64,000 bases of DNA from Chryseobacterium sp. CH25. GTDB taxonomy: Bacteria > Bacteroidota > Bacteroidia > Flavobacteriales > Weeksellaceae. The stretch spans positions 1 through 64,000 of the forward strand of contig NZ_NRQT01000012.1 of assembly GCF_004119455.1 (NCBI RefSeq), in the 5' to 3' direction. Shown here one piece after another: positions 40,805-49,830 of this stretch. Under the pieces are notes generated by a model, which saw only the letters and a list, made by a program, of their open reading frames with translations, was not told the origin of the DNA and did not search any database. Within the stretch, counting starts at the first letter, position 1; each line of letters begins with the position of its first letter. A program made the position numbers and the translations under genes.

Positions 40805-41800
40805 TTATTTTCTTTTATTTAAAGCTTTTTCAACTTCGTTTCCACAAAGATCCATAATGGAAATTCCATAATGTTTGGCCTGCTGAGGAAGAATACTTGC
40901 AGGAGAAAATCCTGGGTTGGTATTCATTTCAAGCATATAAGGAATACCATCCATTAAGATATATTCACTTCTTGAAAAACCGCTCATTCCAAGAGAATTA
41001 TATGCTCTTTTAGCAATTTCTTCTACTCTTTTTGTGGTCTCTTCATCAATTCTTGCCGGGGTAATTTCTTCAGAAGCACCCTCATATTTAGCTTCATAAT
41101 CGAAAAACTCATTGGTTGGAACAATTTCAGTAATTCCTAAAACAATGGTTTCTCCTTTGAAATCAATAACACCTACAGAAACCTCCATTCCGTTCAGGAA
41201 ACTTTCGATAAGGATTTCATCATCTTCTTTGAATGCAAATTCTGTAGCAGCAATCAGTTCAGATTTTTCTTTTACTTTAGAAATTCCCAGTGAAGATCCG
41301 GATTGATTAGGTTTTACAAAAAGTGGAAGGTTTAATTCTTCTACAATTTTATCCACATCAATATTTTCTCCTTTTCTTAAATAAATACTTTTAGCGGAAG
41401 GAATTCCATATTTTGACAATACGGCAAGCGTATCTTTTTTATTGAAGGTAAGGGCACTCTGGTAAAAATCACAACCTGTATATTTTTGACCAATGGCATC
41501 CCAGTAAGCCTGCAGAATACCATTTTCACCCGGTGTTCCGTGGATGATATTGAAGCATACATCAAATTTCAATGTTTCTCCATTTTCTAAGGTAACAGAA
41601 AAATCTCCTTTGTTGATCTGGTATTTTTTATCATTTTCTCCCAGAAAATACCATTCATCTTTAAGGACTACTACTTTATATACGTCATATAGATTTCTGT
41701 CTAAGGAATCATAGATCAACTGTCCGCTTTTTAAGGATACAACATATTCATCAGAATAGCCTCCCATTACTACGGCAACACTTTTTTTATTCATAACCAT
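40805..41800 (-). CDS. ddl: D-alanine--D-alanine ligase
   Basis: A 331-residue ATP-grasp ligase joining two D-Ala for peptidoglycan precursors. Domains: N-terminal MNKKSVAVVMGGYSDEYVVS with the Ser of the first D-Ala site, FNIIHGTPGENGILQAYWDA (the H-G-GE-G-Q motif), the ATP-grasp core LPLFVKPNQSGSSLGISKVK, and the metal site in SEYILMDGIPYMLEMNTNPG. The frame has two ATGs (41800 and 41794); the second gives the more usual MNKKS start. A TAAATTTG -7 box is at 41817-41824. The gene diverges from the PASTA protein gene. Confidence 0.95.
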   Translation of the reverse strand: MVMNKKSVAVVMGGYSDEYVVSLKSGQLIYDSLDRNLYDVYKVVVLKDEWYFLGENDKKYQINKGDFSVTLENGETLKFDVCFNIIHGTPGENGILQAYWDAIGQKYTGCDFYQSALTFNKKDTLAVLSKYGIPSAKSIYLRKGENIDVDKIVEELNLPLFVKPNQSGSSLGISKVKEKSELIAATEFAFKEDDEILIESFLNGMEVSVGVIDFKGETIVLGITEIVPTNEFFDYEAKYEGASEEITPARIDEETTKRVEEIAKRAYNSLGMSGFSRSEYILMDGIPYMLEMNTNPGFSPASILPQQAKHYGISIMDLCGNEVEKALNKRK

Positions 41801-41816
41801 ATAGTATCAATTGAGG

Positions 41817-41824
41817 CAAATTTA
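41817..41824 (-). promoter_or_regulatory. Candidate -7 box for ddl
   Basis: Minus strand TAAATTTG, 16-22 nt before the two possible ddl starts. Confidence 0.5.
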
Positions 41825-41916
41825 AACATTTTATGCAATGCAATACGGGAAATCGGGAAATTTTCAAATCAAAAATGAATTGTGTTAAATAAAAAGTCCA
41901 TTCTAAAATTATTAGC

Positions 41917-41924
41917 TATATTTG
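41917..41924 (+). promoter_or_regulatory. Candidate -7 box for the PASTA protein gene
   Basis: TATATTTG matches TAnnTTTG exactly. It lies inside the longer open frame, which is why the ATG at 41951 is chosen as start. Confidence 0.58.
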
Positions 41925-41950
41925 CGGTTATAATTAAAGTATTTTTAAGT

Positions 41951-43039
41951 ATGCTTAAATCACTTTTCAATTGGAAAGTTTTAGTGAATTTAGTAGTGGC
42001 AATCGGTGTTTTCGTGGGTCTTGTATGGCTTACGTTCCGCTGGTTAGAGTACCATACTAATCACGGTCAGGAAATTCCTGTTCCCAATGTAGTTAATAAA
42101 TCTGTACATGATGCTGTTAAAATATTAGATGATACAGGTTTGGAATATGAAGTAGACAGTGCCAATTATGACCCTAAATACAGACCATTCCAGGTTTTAC
42201 AAATCTATCCTGCTCCGGGTTCCCGTGTAAAGGACGGAAGAACTGTGCGTCTTAAAGTGAACCCTAGAACATGGGCTCAGATTGCTGTTCCGGATGTGAT
42301 CAACAAATATTCAGGGCTGGCATTCCAGAGATTGGATCAGGTAGGTCTGAAAATTGGAGATACCATTTATGAACCAAGTATTCAGAAAGATGCTCTTTTA
42401 AGAATTTTATATAAAGGAAATGCCGTAAATCCGGGAGCACGTCTTCCTAGATTCTCTGTGATTGATGTAGTAGTAGGATCCGGACCAATGAGAAATATTT
42501 CAATTCCTAATGTGGTTGGGCTTTCTGTAAAAGAAGCAAGAGCGGTAATTGCAAAGAGTATGTTTGAAGTAGGATTGGTAGAACATGAAGATGGAGGTAA
42601 GGATGAATCTGATATTATCTATTATCAGGATCCGGCTTCAGGAGATGTTCGTGACCAAGGAATGCAGATTGACCTTTGGGCAAGTAAGAAAACTCCGGCA
42701 GAATTAAGAGCAAAAGTGGAGCAGCTGAATTCTATTTACCGAATGAAGGTAGATACTTCTCTGCCACCGGTACGATATGAGGAAGTTCATAATGAACCAA
42801 GATATGATGCTCCGGTAGTACCTGCACCAGCACCTAAAAAGGAAACTCCAAAGGTGGAAGCTCCGAAGACTGAGACTCCAAAGCCACAGTCAACAGCTCC
42901 TAAACCTGTAAGTACAACAGAGAAACCTAAGGCTTCTACCAGTACTCCAGCTACAGGAAACACTGCAAAACCAGCAGCCTCAACTTCTACACAACAGCCG
43001 GCTCAAAAGCCAAAGGCTAAGAAGGTAGTCGTAGAATAA
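41951..43039 (+). CDS. PASTA domain-containing membrane protein
   Basis: A 362-residue protein from the ATG at 41951 (open from a GTG at 41882, upstream of a -7 box). One membrane anchor near the N-terminus (VLVNLVVAIGVFVGLVWLTF) places the rest in the periplasm. Three PASTA domains follow: IPVPNVVNKSVHDAVKIL, IAVPDVINKYSGLAFQRL and ISIPNVVGLSVKEARAVI. The last 90 residues are a Pro/Lys/Thr/Ala-rich tail. PASTA domains bind peptidoglycan fragments. There is no kinase domain, unlike the Firmicutes proteins. Neighbours ddl and rluD fit a cell wall/housekeeping block. The tail probably is disordered or spans to the cell wall. Confidence 0.88.
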   Translation: MLKSLFNWKVLVNLVVAIGVFVGLVWLTFRWLEYHTNHGQEIPVPNVVNKSVHDAVKILDDTGLEYEVDSANYDPKYRPFQVLQIYPAPGSRVKDGRTVRLKVNPRTWAQIAVPDVINKYSGLAFQRLDQVGLKIGDTIYEPSIQKDALLRILYKGNAVNPGARLPRFSVIDVVVGSGPMRNISIPNVVGLSVKEARAVIAKSMFEVGLVEHEDGGKDESDIIYYQDPASGDVRDQGMQIDLWASKKTPAELRAKVEQLNSIYRMKVDTSLPPVRYEEVHNEPRYDAPVVPAPAPKKETPKVEAPKTETPKPQSTAPKPVSTTEKPKASTSTPATGNTAKPAASTSTQQPAQKPKAKKVVVE

Positions 43040-43062
43040 ATAGAAATTAATAGTAAAAATAT

Positions 43063-43094
43063 AGGCTTCAACTGCAAAATGTTGAAGCCTTTTG
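43063..43094 (+). terminator. Terminator between the PASTA gene and rluD
   Basis: AGGCTTCAAC (43063-43072) pairs with GTTGAAGCCT (43081-43090), then TTTT. The ATG of rluD follows 19 nt later. Confidence 0.82.
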
Positions 43095-43112
43095 TGTAAA
43101 AAAATAAATACA

Positions 43113-44186
43113 ATGTCAGAAGATAACGAAGATTTTTTAGACGAAGAATTATTGGAGTCCAACAGTATTGATAATATCGATATTGACGAGGAAAACAAAG
43201 GTTTATATGAGCATCTTAATATCACTGTTGATCCAGGACAGGAAACATTAAGAATTGATAAGTTTCTTTTAATACACCGCCAGAATTCTTCAAGAAATAA
43301 AATTTCTCAGACTTGCAGAGCTGGAAACGTTGTAGTGAATGGCACTGCAGTAAAGCAGAATTATAGAGTGAAGCCCGGAGATCAGATCTCCATATTATTA
43401 ACCCGCCCTCCAAGGGAAAATGTAATTATTCCTCAGGATATTCCTATCAATATCGTTTATGAAGATGATGATCTGGTAGTGGTAGATAAAGAACCCGGAA
43501 TGGTTGTTCACCCAGGACATGGAAATTGGGATGGTACGTTGGTGAATGCACTGGCTTATCACTTTGAAAAAAACGGTGCAAAATCTGATCTGGACAGGGT
43601 AGGGCTTGTCCACAGAATTGATAAGGATACTTCCGGATTATTGGTGATTGCTAAGAATGAATATGCTTTAAGCTTTTTGGCTAAACAGTTCTTCAACAGA
43701 ACTACAAAGAGGCTATATTGGGCTTTTGTGTGGGGAAATCCTCAGGAAGAAGAAGGTACTATCAGAGGACATATCGGTAGACATCCTAAAAACAGAATGC
43801 AGATGTCTGTTTACGAAGATGGAAGTCAGGGGAAACATGCTGTTACTCATTATAAAGTCCTGGAAAGATTCAAATACATGACTTGGGTGGAATGTAAACT
43901 TGAAACAGGAAGAACCCATCAGATCAGGGCTCACTTCAAACATATTGGACATACATTATTCAATGATGAGCGTTATGAAGGGCACACACCGTTAAGAGGA
44001 GTGAACCTTCCAAAATATAAACAGTTTATTAAAAATGTTTTTGAAATTCTTCCAAGACATGCACTGCATGCACATACCCTCGGATTTATACACCCAACAA
44101 CAAAAAAGGAATTATATTTTGAAAGCCCAATGCCCAAAGATATGGAGGATGCTGTAAAAAAATGGAGAAATTATTTGGAAAACTAA
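43113..44186 (+). CDS. rluD: RluA/RluD family pseudouridine synthase
   Basis: A 357-residue rRNA pseudouridine synthase. The frame is open from a TTG at 43092 inside the terminator hairpin; the ATG at 43113 is chosen. An acidic N-terminus precedes the S4 RNA-binding domain (IDKFLLIHRQNSSRNKISQT; NGTAVKQNYRVKPGDQISI). The catalytic domain follows with GLVHRIDKDTSGLLVIAKNE, where the Asp is the nucleophile, and LETGRTHQIRAHFKHIGHTL. Typical RluD makes pseudouridines in helix 69 of 23S rRNA. Length and S4 domain support RluD over RluA or RluC, but the site cannot be proven from sequence. Confidence 0.93.
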   Translation: MSEDNEDFLDEELLESNSIDNIDIDEENKGLYEHLNITVDPGQETLRIDKFLLIHRQNSSRNKISQTCRAGNVVVNGTAVKQNYRVKPGDQISILLTRPPRENVIIPQDIPINIVYEDDDLVVVDKEPGMVVHPGHGNWDGTLVNALAYHFEKNGAKSDLDRVGLVHRIDKDTSGLLVIAKNEYALSFLAKQFFNRTTKRLYWAFVWGNPQEEEGTIRGHIGRHPKNRMQMSVYEDGSQGKHAVTHYKVLERFKYMTWVECKLETGRTHQIRAHFKHIGHTLFNDERYEGHTPLRGVNLPKYKQFIKNVFEILPRHALHAHTLGFIHPTTKKELYFESPMPKDMEDAVKKWRNYLEN

Positions 44187-44206
44187 AAATATATTGAGAT
44201 TTTTTT

Positions 44207-44214
44207 TATATTTG
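44207..44214 (+). promoter_or_regulatory. Candidate -7 box for the PorP/SprF gene
   Basis: TATATTTG matches TAnnTTTG exactly, 23 nt before the ATG at 44238. It argues against the TTG at 44220 as start. Confidence 0.55.
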
Positions 44215-44237
44215 TTGAATTGAAATCAAGATTTGTT

Positions 44238-45188
44238 ATGAGAAAACTATATGCTATCGTATGTTTAGCTCTTTTGTCAAATGCATACAAAGCACAAGAA
44301 TCACTACCATATTATCAACAGTACCTTTTGGATGGTGATTTCCTGTTCAACCCAGCTCAGTACGGTAAAACAGACTACGTACAGCTCAATGCCATTTATC
44401 AGAAGCAATTTTCAAAATTCAGCGAATCCCCAAATGTACAATCGGTGGGAATCAATGCAAACATTTTCGATAGAGTAGGTGCCGGTCTTACCGTATTCAG
44501 AGACAGCAATGGAGCTGAATCTGCAGGAGGTGTTACAGCGGGTGCTTCATATTTTATTCCTCTAAGTAGTGAAGGAGACAGAAAAGATCAGTTCTCATTC
44601 GGTACAAGTGTTAGTTTGTACAACAGAAATTTTGACTATACTAAAATCAACGTTGAAGAGCAGGGAGATCCTTTAGTAAAAGGTGACCAACAGAATATTT
44701 TCATGGCTTACGCCAACTTCGGTTTAGCAGCTACTTATAGAAACCTTTTCGGGGGTGTTTCTGTAAATGATATTGCATTAGGTAACGATAAACCTATTGT
44801 AAACGGATGGGAACCTTCTCCAATCAAGTTTTTCTTAAATTTAGGATATAACTGGCATATTGCTGATAACATTCAGTTAACTCCTGCCATGATGATCAAC
44901 CTGAATACAAACTCAACAAGAGTAATGGATTACAACCTAATGGGTACATTCTCTAATGAAGTGAATGCATTCTCTGTAGGGATAAGTTATAGAACTGCTC
45001 AGAACAGATTCGACAGCCAGCAATTGGAAATTGCTCCGATTGTTAAAGTAAGATTCAACAAATTTATGATTGGAGCTACTTATAACCTAGGATTGTCTGA
45101 TATTCAGCAATACGGTGGAAACAGCTTCATGATCGGACTGGGTTATAATTTCGATAACTTTATTAATGTTCGAGGATATAGATATTAA
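44238..45188 (+). CDS. PorP/SprF family type IX secretion outer membrane protein
   Basis: A 316-residue outer membrane protein. The start at 44238 gives signal peptide MRKLYAIVCLALLSNAYKAQ. The mature part opens with the family hallmark LPYYQQYLLDGDFLFNPAQY and then alternates amphipathic strands ending in an aromatic residue (NVRGYRY). PorP of P. gingivalis is required for T9SS; SprF of F. johnsoniae is needed for SprB surface delivery. This copy is not next to sprB-type adhesin or porK/L/M/N genes, so it is an isolated family member whose cargo is unknown. A strong terminator follows. Confidence 0.88.
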   Translation: MRKLYAIVCLALLSNAYKAQESLPYYQQYLLDGDFLFNPAQYGKTDYVQLNAIYQKQFSKFSESPNVQSVGINANIFDRVGAGLTVFRDSNGAESAGGVTAGASYFIPLSSEGDRKDQFSFGTSVSLYNRNFDYTKINVEEQGDPLVKGDQQNIFMAYANFGLAATYRNLFGGVSVNDIALGNDKPIVNGWEPSPIKFFLNLGYNWHIADNIQLTPAMMINLNTNSTRVMDYNLMGTFSNEVNAFSVGISYRTAQNRFDSQQLEIAPIVKVRFNKFMIGATYNLGLSDIQQYGGNSFMIGLGYNFDNFINVRGYRY

Positions 45189-45210
45189 TCAATTTAATTT
45201 AAATAAATTT

Positions 45211-45239
45211 GAGCTCTGAATTTTTTCAGAGCTTTTTTT
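45211..45239 (+). terminator. Terminator of the PorP/SprF gene, abutting hemW
   Basis: GAGCTCTGAA pairs with TTCAGAGCTT, followed by a run of seven T. The next base begins the hemW ATG at 45240. Confidence 0.88.
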
Positions 45240-46364
45240 ATGATATATATTCACATTCCGTTCTGTAAACAAAAATGCAGTTACTGTAATTTTCATTTTT
45301 CAACATCCCTTAATTTTAAGGATGAAATGCTTCATGCCATGAAAACTGAAATACAGCTTAGAAAAGATGAATTACAGAACCGAAGCCTAAAATCCCTTTA
45401 TTTTGGAGGCGGAACTCCTTCTATTCTTTCGGTGGATGAAATTCATTCTTTAATTGATGAGGTTTTACATCATTTCAGTTTTGAAAAGGATATTGAAATT
45501 ACGTTGGAAGCGAATCCAGATGATCTTGATAAGAATTTCCTAAAGCAATTGGCTGGAACACCTGTTAACCGACTGTCAATTGGAACACAAAGTTTTTTTG
45601 AAGAAGACCTTAAACTGATGAACCGTGCCCATACAGCATCAGAAGCTGAAGGTTCCATTAAACGGGCTCAGGACTTCGGGTTTGAAAATCTGAGCATAGA
45701 TTTAATTTATGGTTCACCAACTTCTAACCTGGAAATCTGGAAAGAAAATTTACATAAAACGATTGCACTGGAAGTTCCTCATATTTCCTCATATGCCTTA
45801 ACGGTTGAACCTAAGACTGCTCTTGATAACTGGATTTCAAAAGGGAAAGTTAAAAGCCCGAAAGAAGAAGAACAGAACAGAGAGTTTTATTACCTGTCAG
45901 ACTTTTTAAAGGACCATGGTTTTGAACATTATGAAGTTTCCAATTTTGCAAAACCCGGTTTTTATTCCAGACATAATTCATCATACTGGAAGTATCAGGA
46001 ATATTTAGGAATAGGTCCTTCTGCCCATTCGTATAACGGGTTTGATGTGAGGAGCTGGAATGTAGCCAACAATCAACAATATATTAAAAAACTCAATACA
46101 AAACTTTTAGCTAAGGAAGAAGAAATTCTCTCTAAGGAAGATCAGTTTAATGAAATGATTATGATTGGTTTGAGAACCATTTGGGGGGTAGATCTGAAAA
46201 GTTTGAAAGAAAAGTTTGATGACCGATTCATGGAGCACTTTCAACGTGAGATCAAACAGAAAATGGAAGAAGGTATTTTAATCATAGAAAACGATCATTT
46301 GAAAATCCCGGAAAAACATTGGTTCATGGCGGATGGAATTGCTTCGGATTTATTTATAGTTTAG
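45240..46364 (+). CDS. hemW: Radical SAM heme chaperone HemW
   Basis: A 374-residue radical SAM protein. The cluster motif is at the very start: Cys9, Cys13 and Cys16 in IPFCKQKCSYCNF. SLYFGGGTPSILS is the GGE-like SAM-binding region, and SRHNSSYWKYQEYLGIGPSAH holds the HNxxYW motif that separates HemW from coproporphyrinogen III dehydrogenase HemN. HemW binds heme and is thought to deliver it to respiratory enzymes. The gene starts directly after a terminator T run, leaving no normal leader; translation may be leaderless or fed by read-through. The upstream start choice is fixed by the conserved N-terminus. Confidence 0.93.
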   Translation: MIYIHIPFCKQKCSYCNFHFSTSLNFKDEMLHAMKTEIQLRKDELQNRSLKSLYFGGGTPSILSVDEIHSLIDEVLHHFSFEKDIEITLEANPDDLDKNFLKQLAGTPVNRLSIGTQSFFEEDLKLMNRAHTASEAEGSIKRAQDFGFENLSIDLIYGSPTSNLEIWKENLHKTIALEVPHISSYALTVEPKTALDNWISKGKVKSPKEEEQNREFYYLSDFLKDHGFEHYEVSNFAKPGFYSRHNSSYWKYQEYLGIGPSAHSYNGFDVRSWNVANNQQYIKKLNTKLLAKEEEILSKEDQFNEMIMIGLRTIWGVDLKSLKEKFDDRFMEHFQREIKQKMEEGILIIENDHLKIPEKHWFMADGIASDLFIV

Positions 46365-46413
46365 CGTTTATAGTGTATATTTGAAGCAGACAACTTTAAA
46401 TAAAAACTAAACT

Positions 46414-48005
46414 ATGAAAAAAACTTATTTCTCTTACTATTATTTTTCAGTGGATTGTACTTAGCACAAAAGCCCATATTTGTTAAGGCTAAAGTAGTTG
46501 CTGTAAATGTTTACAGAACTTCAGCTGAGCTTCAGAATACGGTGAATGTTTCTTTGCCCTCGGGAACTTCTGAAGTTATAGTAACAAATATTTCGGATGA
46601 AATTGAAGATAAATCAATCCAGATTAATACGAACAATAAGAACATTTCAATTCTTTCCGTACAGTATAGAGATCGTTATCAATCTGCATATCTTGAAAAT
46701 AATAACCCTAATGGTAAAAGAATTAAGGACAGCATTGCTATTTTAGAAAATCTTACTGCAAAAATTGATATTGAAAGGAAAACAAATGAAAAGACTCTTG
46801 AACTTTTAGATAAAAATCAAGCTCTTCTAGTGGGCAGCAATACCTCAAGTGTAGCCCAGCTTATGCAATTAACTGAATATTATAAAACTAAGAGAAACGA
46901 ACTTAGTATTAGCCAGCTTGATATCAATAAAAAATATACAGAAACTGTATTAAAAATTGAGAGACTGAAAAACCGTCTGAAAGCTAACACAGAAATTGAA
47001 GAAACTCTCTCAGATGGAGTACTTGTTTTAAAAGTAAACAGCACTACTGCTGGAAATGCTAAAATGGATATAGGCTATTTAGCAGAAAGTGTTTCTTGGG
47101 AACCATTCTATGAAGTAAAAGGAACCAAGCTTACAGAACCTTTAGATATTACTTTTAAAGCAAAGATAAACCAGGAAACAGGACTTGACTGGAAAGGAGT
47201 TAAACTATCTCTTATTAATGCTAGATCTTCCAAAAATAATAATGCGCCAATAATGGACCCATGGTTTTTGAATTCTTATAAAAATGAGGAAAAAGTTAAT
47301 CGTACTTATTCTAAAAAAGATACGGTGATGAAAGAAACACGGATAGAAGAAGTTGTGATGGTAGGTTATAGTGGATTTAAAATTAATGATAATCAGCTGA
47401 ATACAAGCTTTGATGTAGATATTCCGTACGATATTCTTTCTAATAATGAAGATCATTTTATCAACTTAAAGCAAATAAAAGTACCTGCAGAATATAAGTA
47501 TTACACCGTTCCAAAATATAATAAGACAGCTTACCTTGTAGCGAATATAAAAGACTTTAATAAATATGATCTTATATCCGGTTCAGCAAATATAATCTTT
47601 GAAAATATGTATGTTGGGGAGGCAAGAATAAATCCCAATCTTACGGATGATAAAATGAGTATTACTCTTGGAGATGACAAAAAAATAAGTATCAGAAAAG
47701 AAATTGTAAATGATAAAGCAAGTGAAAAATTCTTCTCCTCTTATCAGGAAAAAACATTTACTTATGATCTGGTTATTCGTAATAATAAAAAAGAAATGAT
47801 TAATATTGATGTTAAAGACCAGATTCCTTTGAGTAAAGATGAATCTGTAAAAATTGAACTTCTTCAGAGCGATAATGCCGAATTTGATAAAGAGAAAGGT
47901 TTTTTAACCTGGAATATTAAAATTTCCCCTTCAGAAACCAAAAAAATCAGAGTAAGCTATAAAGTGAGGTTTCCGAAAGATTTTTCAATCAGTAATCTTA
48001 ATTAA
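46414..48005 (+). pseudogene. DUF4139 (MuiA-like) secreted protein, frame broken at an A7 run in the signal peptide
   Basis: From the ATG at 46414 the frame reads MKKTYFSYYYF and stops 17 codons on. With eight A instead of seven (46417-46423) it reads MKKNLFLLLFFSGLYLAQKP, a perfect signal peptide, and continues to 48005 for a protein of about 530 residues. The mature part starts with a DUF4140-like region (FVKAKVVAVNVYRTSAELQN), a coiled coil (about 90-190), then the DUF4139 beta domain (YLAESVSWEPFYEVKG; LDWKGVKLSLINARSS; ETKKIRVSYKVRFPKD). An insert holds EEVVMVGYSG, like a TonB receptor plug motif. Function unknown; MuiA in other bacteria affects mucoidy. Confidence 0.85.
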
Positions 48006-48021
48006 GTAACGGATTATTCAC

Positions 48022-48029
48022 TATTTTTG
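48022..48029 (+). promoter_or_regulatory. Candidate -7 box for murI
   Basis: TATTTTTG matches TAnnTTTG exactly. The TTG at 48027 is part of it, so the coding start is placed at the later TTG, 48048. Confidence 0.5.
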
Positions 48030-48047
48030 TATAAAATTTCAGGTCGT

Positions 48048-48878
48048 TTGAAAACTAAAAAACAAGATTATTCGCATCTTTCACCCAGCCAGCCTATCGG
48101 TATTTTTGATAGTGGAGTAGGTGGTCTTACCGTAGCTAAGGAAATCAAAAGGCTTTTGCCGAATGAAGATCTTATCTATTTTGGAGATACAAAACACCTT
48201 CCCTATGGTGAAAAATCAAAGGATGCGATTATAGAATATTCCACCAAGATTACGAACTTTCTGCTGGAGCAGAATTGTAAAGCGATTGTAATTGCCTGTA
48301 ATACGGCTACAGCCAATGCTTTGAATGAAGTAATGCAGTCGGTGGCCGGAAAAGTTCCTGTTATAGACGTTATTAATCCTGTAGCAGAAAAAGTTTCTTA
48401 TGAGATTCACAATAATGTGGGAGTAATTGCTACCAAAGCTACGGTGAATTCCGGGTTGTATAAAAAGAGTATCAGAAAGCATAATAAATGGATCAAGGTT
48501 GATGAATTGGCTACTCCTTTATTAGTGCCGGCTATTGAGGAAGGTTTTAAAAACCATCCGATTACCCATGCTATTATCTACAATTATCTGAGTAATAATA
48601 AGCTGAAAAATATTGAAACCTTAATTCTAGGTTGTACACATTACCCTCTGTTAATTGATGAAATTAAGCAGTATTACGGGAACAGGGTTAGAGTTATTGA
48701 TTCTCCTAATATCGTAGCGAATCATCTGAAGATTATCCTTGATAAATACAATCTTCTGAATGAAAATAATGCTAAGCCGAATTATCATTTCTACCTTTCG
48801 GATATCACCAAGAACTTTGAAAAAATATCCAAGAAATTCTTCGGTAAAACCATCGATTTAGAACTTAAAGTATTATAA
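48048..48878 (+). CDS. murI: Glutamate racemase
   Basis: A 276-residue enzyme that makes D-glutamate for peptidoglycan. The two catalytic cysteines are in VIACNTATANA and LILGCTHYPLL; PIGIFDSGVGGLTVAKEI and YFGDTKHLPYGEKS are the substrate-binding loops. No ATG is available near the expected start. The frame opens at a TTG (48027) that overlaps a -7 box; the next TTG at 48048 begins LKTKKQDYSHLSPSQPIG, which fits relatives, so a TTG start is proposed. It is followed by its own terminator. The enzyme is usually essential. Confidence 0.92.
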   Translation: MKTKKQDYSHLSPSQPIGIFDSGVGGLTVAKEIKRLLPNEDLIYFGDTKHLPYGEKSKDAIIEYSTKITNFLLEQNCKAIVIACNTATANALNEVMQSVAGKVPVIDVINPVAEKVSYEIHNNVGVIATKATVNSGLYKKSIRKHNKWIKVDELATPLLVPAIEEGFKNHPITHAIIYNYLSNNKLKNIETLILGCTHYPLLIDEIKQYYGNRVRVIDSPNIVANHLKIILDKYNLLNENNAKPNYHFYLSDITKNFEKISKKFFGKTIDLELKVL

Positions 48879-48880
48879 AT

Positions 48881-48915
48881 AAAAAGTCTGCCTCATCTGG
48901 AAGCAGACTTTTTTC
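48881..48915 (+). terminator. Terminator of murI
   Basis: AAAAAGTCTGC pairs with GCAGACTTTTTT around a 11-nt loop. Confidence 0.88.
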
Positions 48916-48917
48916 TT

Positions 48918-48946
48918 GTCATTGCGAGCGTAGCGAGGCAATCTCT
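48918..48946. repeat. Dispersed repeat, CATTGCGAG...GAGGCAATC type
   Basis: CATTGCGAGCGTAGCGAGGC followed by AATCTC. Half-palindromic (ATTGC...GCAAT). The same word is a known dispersed intergenic repeat in several bacterial phyla, stated from memory and unchecked. Confidence 0.55.
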
Positions 48947-48957
48947 ATATTGTATTA

Positions 48958-49140
48958 TGTTGGAAAACGCTAAGGCGCAACGATTTTATCTTCTATAAAA
49001 TTTTATTCCGGATATTTTTCTCGCAGATTTCGCGAATTACGTAAATTTTTTTAAACACAAATTGCACAAATTTCCCCTCAAATAGCCACAAACATCTGTG
49101 TAAGTCTGTGGGATCTGCGGGAAATAAAACGCTCTTATTA
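48958..49140. repeat. Intergenic repeat region related to 20364-20606
   Basis: It starts TTGGAAAACGCTAAGGCGCA, near-identical to the ends of the 20364 element, followed by a GATTTTATC...ATAAAATT hairpin, then CTCGCAGATTTCGCGAATTA and TCTGTGGGATCTGCGGGAAA words. No coding frame. It fills the gap between murI and the nitroreductase gene. Confidence 0.6.
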
Positions 49141-49146
49141 TTCAAA

Positions 49147-49746
49147 TTAAGCTTCCAGGATTACTTTCTCAGCTTTTAATCTTGTTTTTGGATTGAATTT
49201 AGGCTGGTTGGCATCCGTATCTAACTTTTCTCCGATAGCAACAGCAAATAGTGTTTCGTATTTATCATTTTTCAGAACCTCATCATAGAGTTCAGGCTCT
49301 ATCCCTTCCATAGGCGTTGAATCTATTCCCATATCTGCACATGCAGAAAGAAGAACTCCTAATGATAAATACACCTGATGTGCGAGCCACGATTTTACAT
49401 AAGCTTCTCCTTTAGGTTTTACTCTGGTTCTGTAATAGTTTACAGCACCTTCAGGTAGATTTTCCTCAATCTGTTTTTCGAAATCTTCAGGATTTTTAAT
49501 CACCTGGAAAATAATGAGGTGACTGCAGTCGATTACTTTTTCCTTATTAATGAAAGAAATTTCGGCCAATTGTGATTTCAGTTCACCACGATTTACAAAA
49601 ATAAAATTCCATGGCTGGCTGTTGATGGATGATGGACTCAAGTTTAGAATTTCTTTCAGTTGAGAAATCTGTTCTTCACTGATATTGCCTTGTGGGTTAT
49701 ACTTTTTTACAGTATACCTTGTTTTCATTTTGTCTAGAAAGTTCAT
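49147..49746 (-). CDS. Nitroreductase family NAD(P)H oxidoreductase (NfsB-like)
   Basis: A 199-residue FMN enzyme. The start MNFLDKMKTRYTVKKYNPQG has the R-Y-T-K phosphate-binding segment, and LSPSSINSQPWNFIFVNRGE is the FMN/NADH-contacting loop of NfsB-like reductases. AHQVYLSLGVLLSACADMGI is the dimer helix, and DSTPMEGIEPELYDEVL with LFAVAIGEKLDTDAN closes the family pattern. It reduces nitro- or quinone compounds with NAD(P)H. It diverges from an HxlR-type regulator, which usually controls such reductases. Confidence 0.9.
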   Translation of the reverse strand: MNFLDKMKTRYTVKKYNPQGNISEEQISQLKEILNLSPSSINSQPWNFIFVNRGELKSQLAEISFINKEKVIDCSHLIIFQVIKNPEDFEKQIEENLPEGAVNYYRTRVKPKGEAYVKSWLAHQVYLSLGVLLSACADMGIDSTPMEGIEPELYDEVLKNDKYETLFAVAIGEKLDTDANQPKFNPKTRLKAEKVILEA

Positions 49747-49793
49747 AATTTTATACTATCATTTTTATAGTTACAAAATTAATTTAAGTTTAT

Positions 49794-49801
49794 TAACTTT
49801 G
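49794..49801 (+). promoter_or_regulatory. Candidate -7 box for the HxlR regulator gene
   Basis: TAACTTTG matches TAnnTTTG exactly, 29 nt before the ATG at 49831. Overlapping words TATAGTTACAAAATTAATTT in the 84-nt divergent gap may form operator half-sites, but no clean dyad is seen. Confidence 0.5.
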
Positions 49802-49830
49802 CAATAACGGTAAAAAAGGATAGTATAAAA

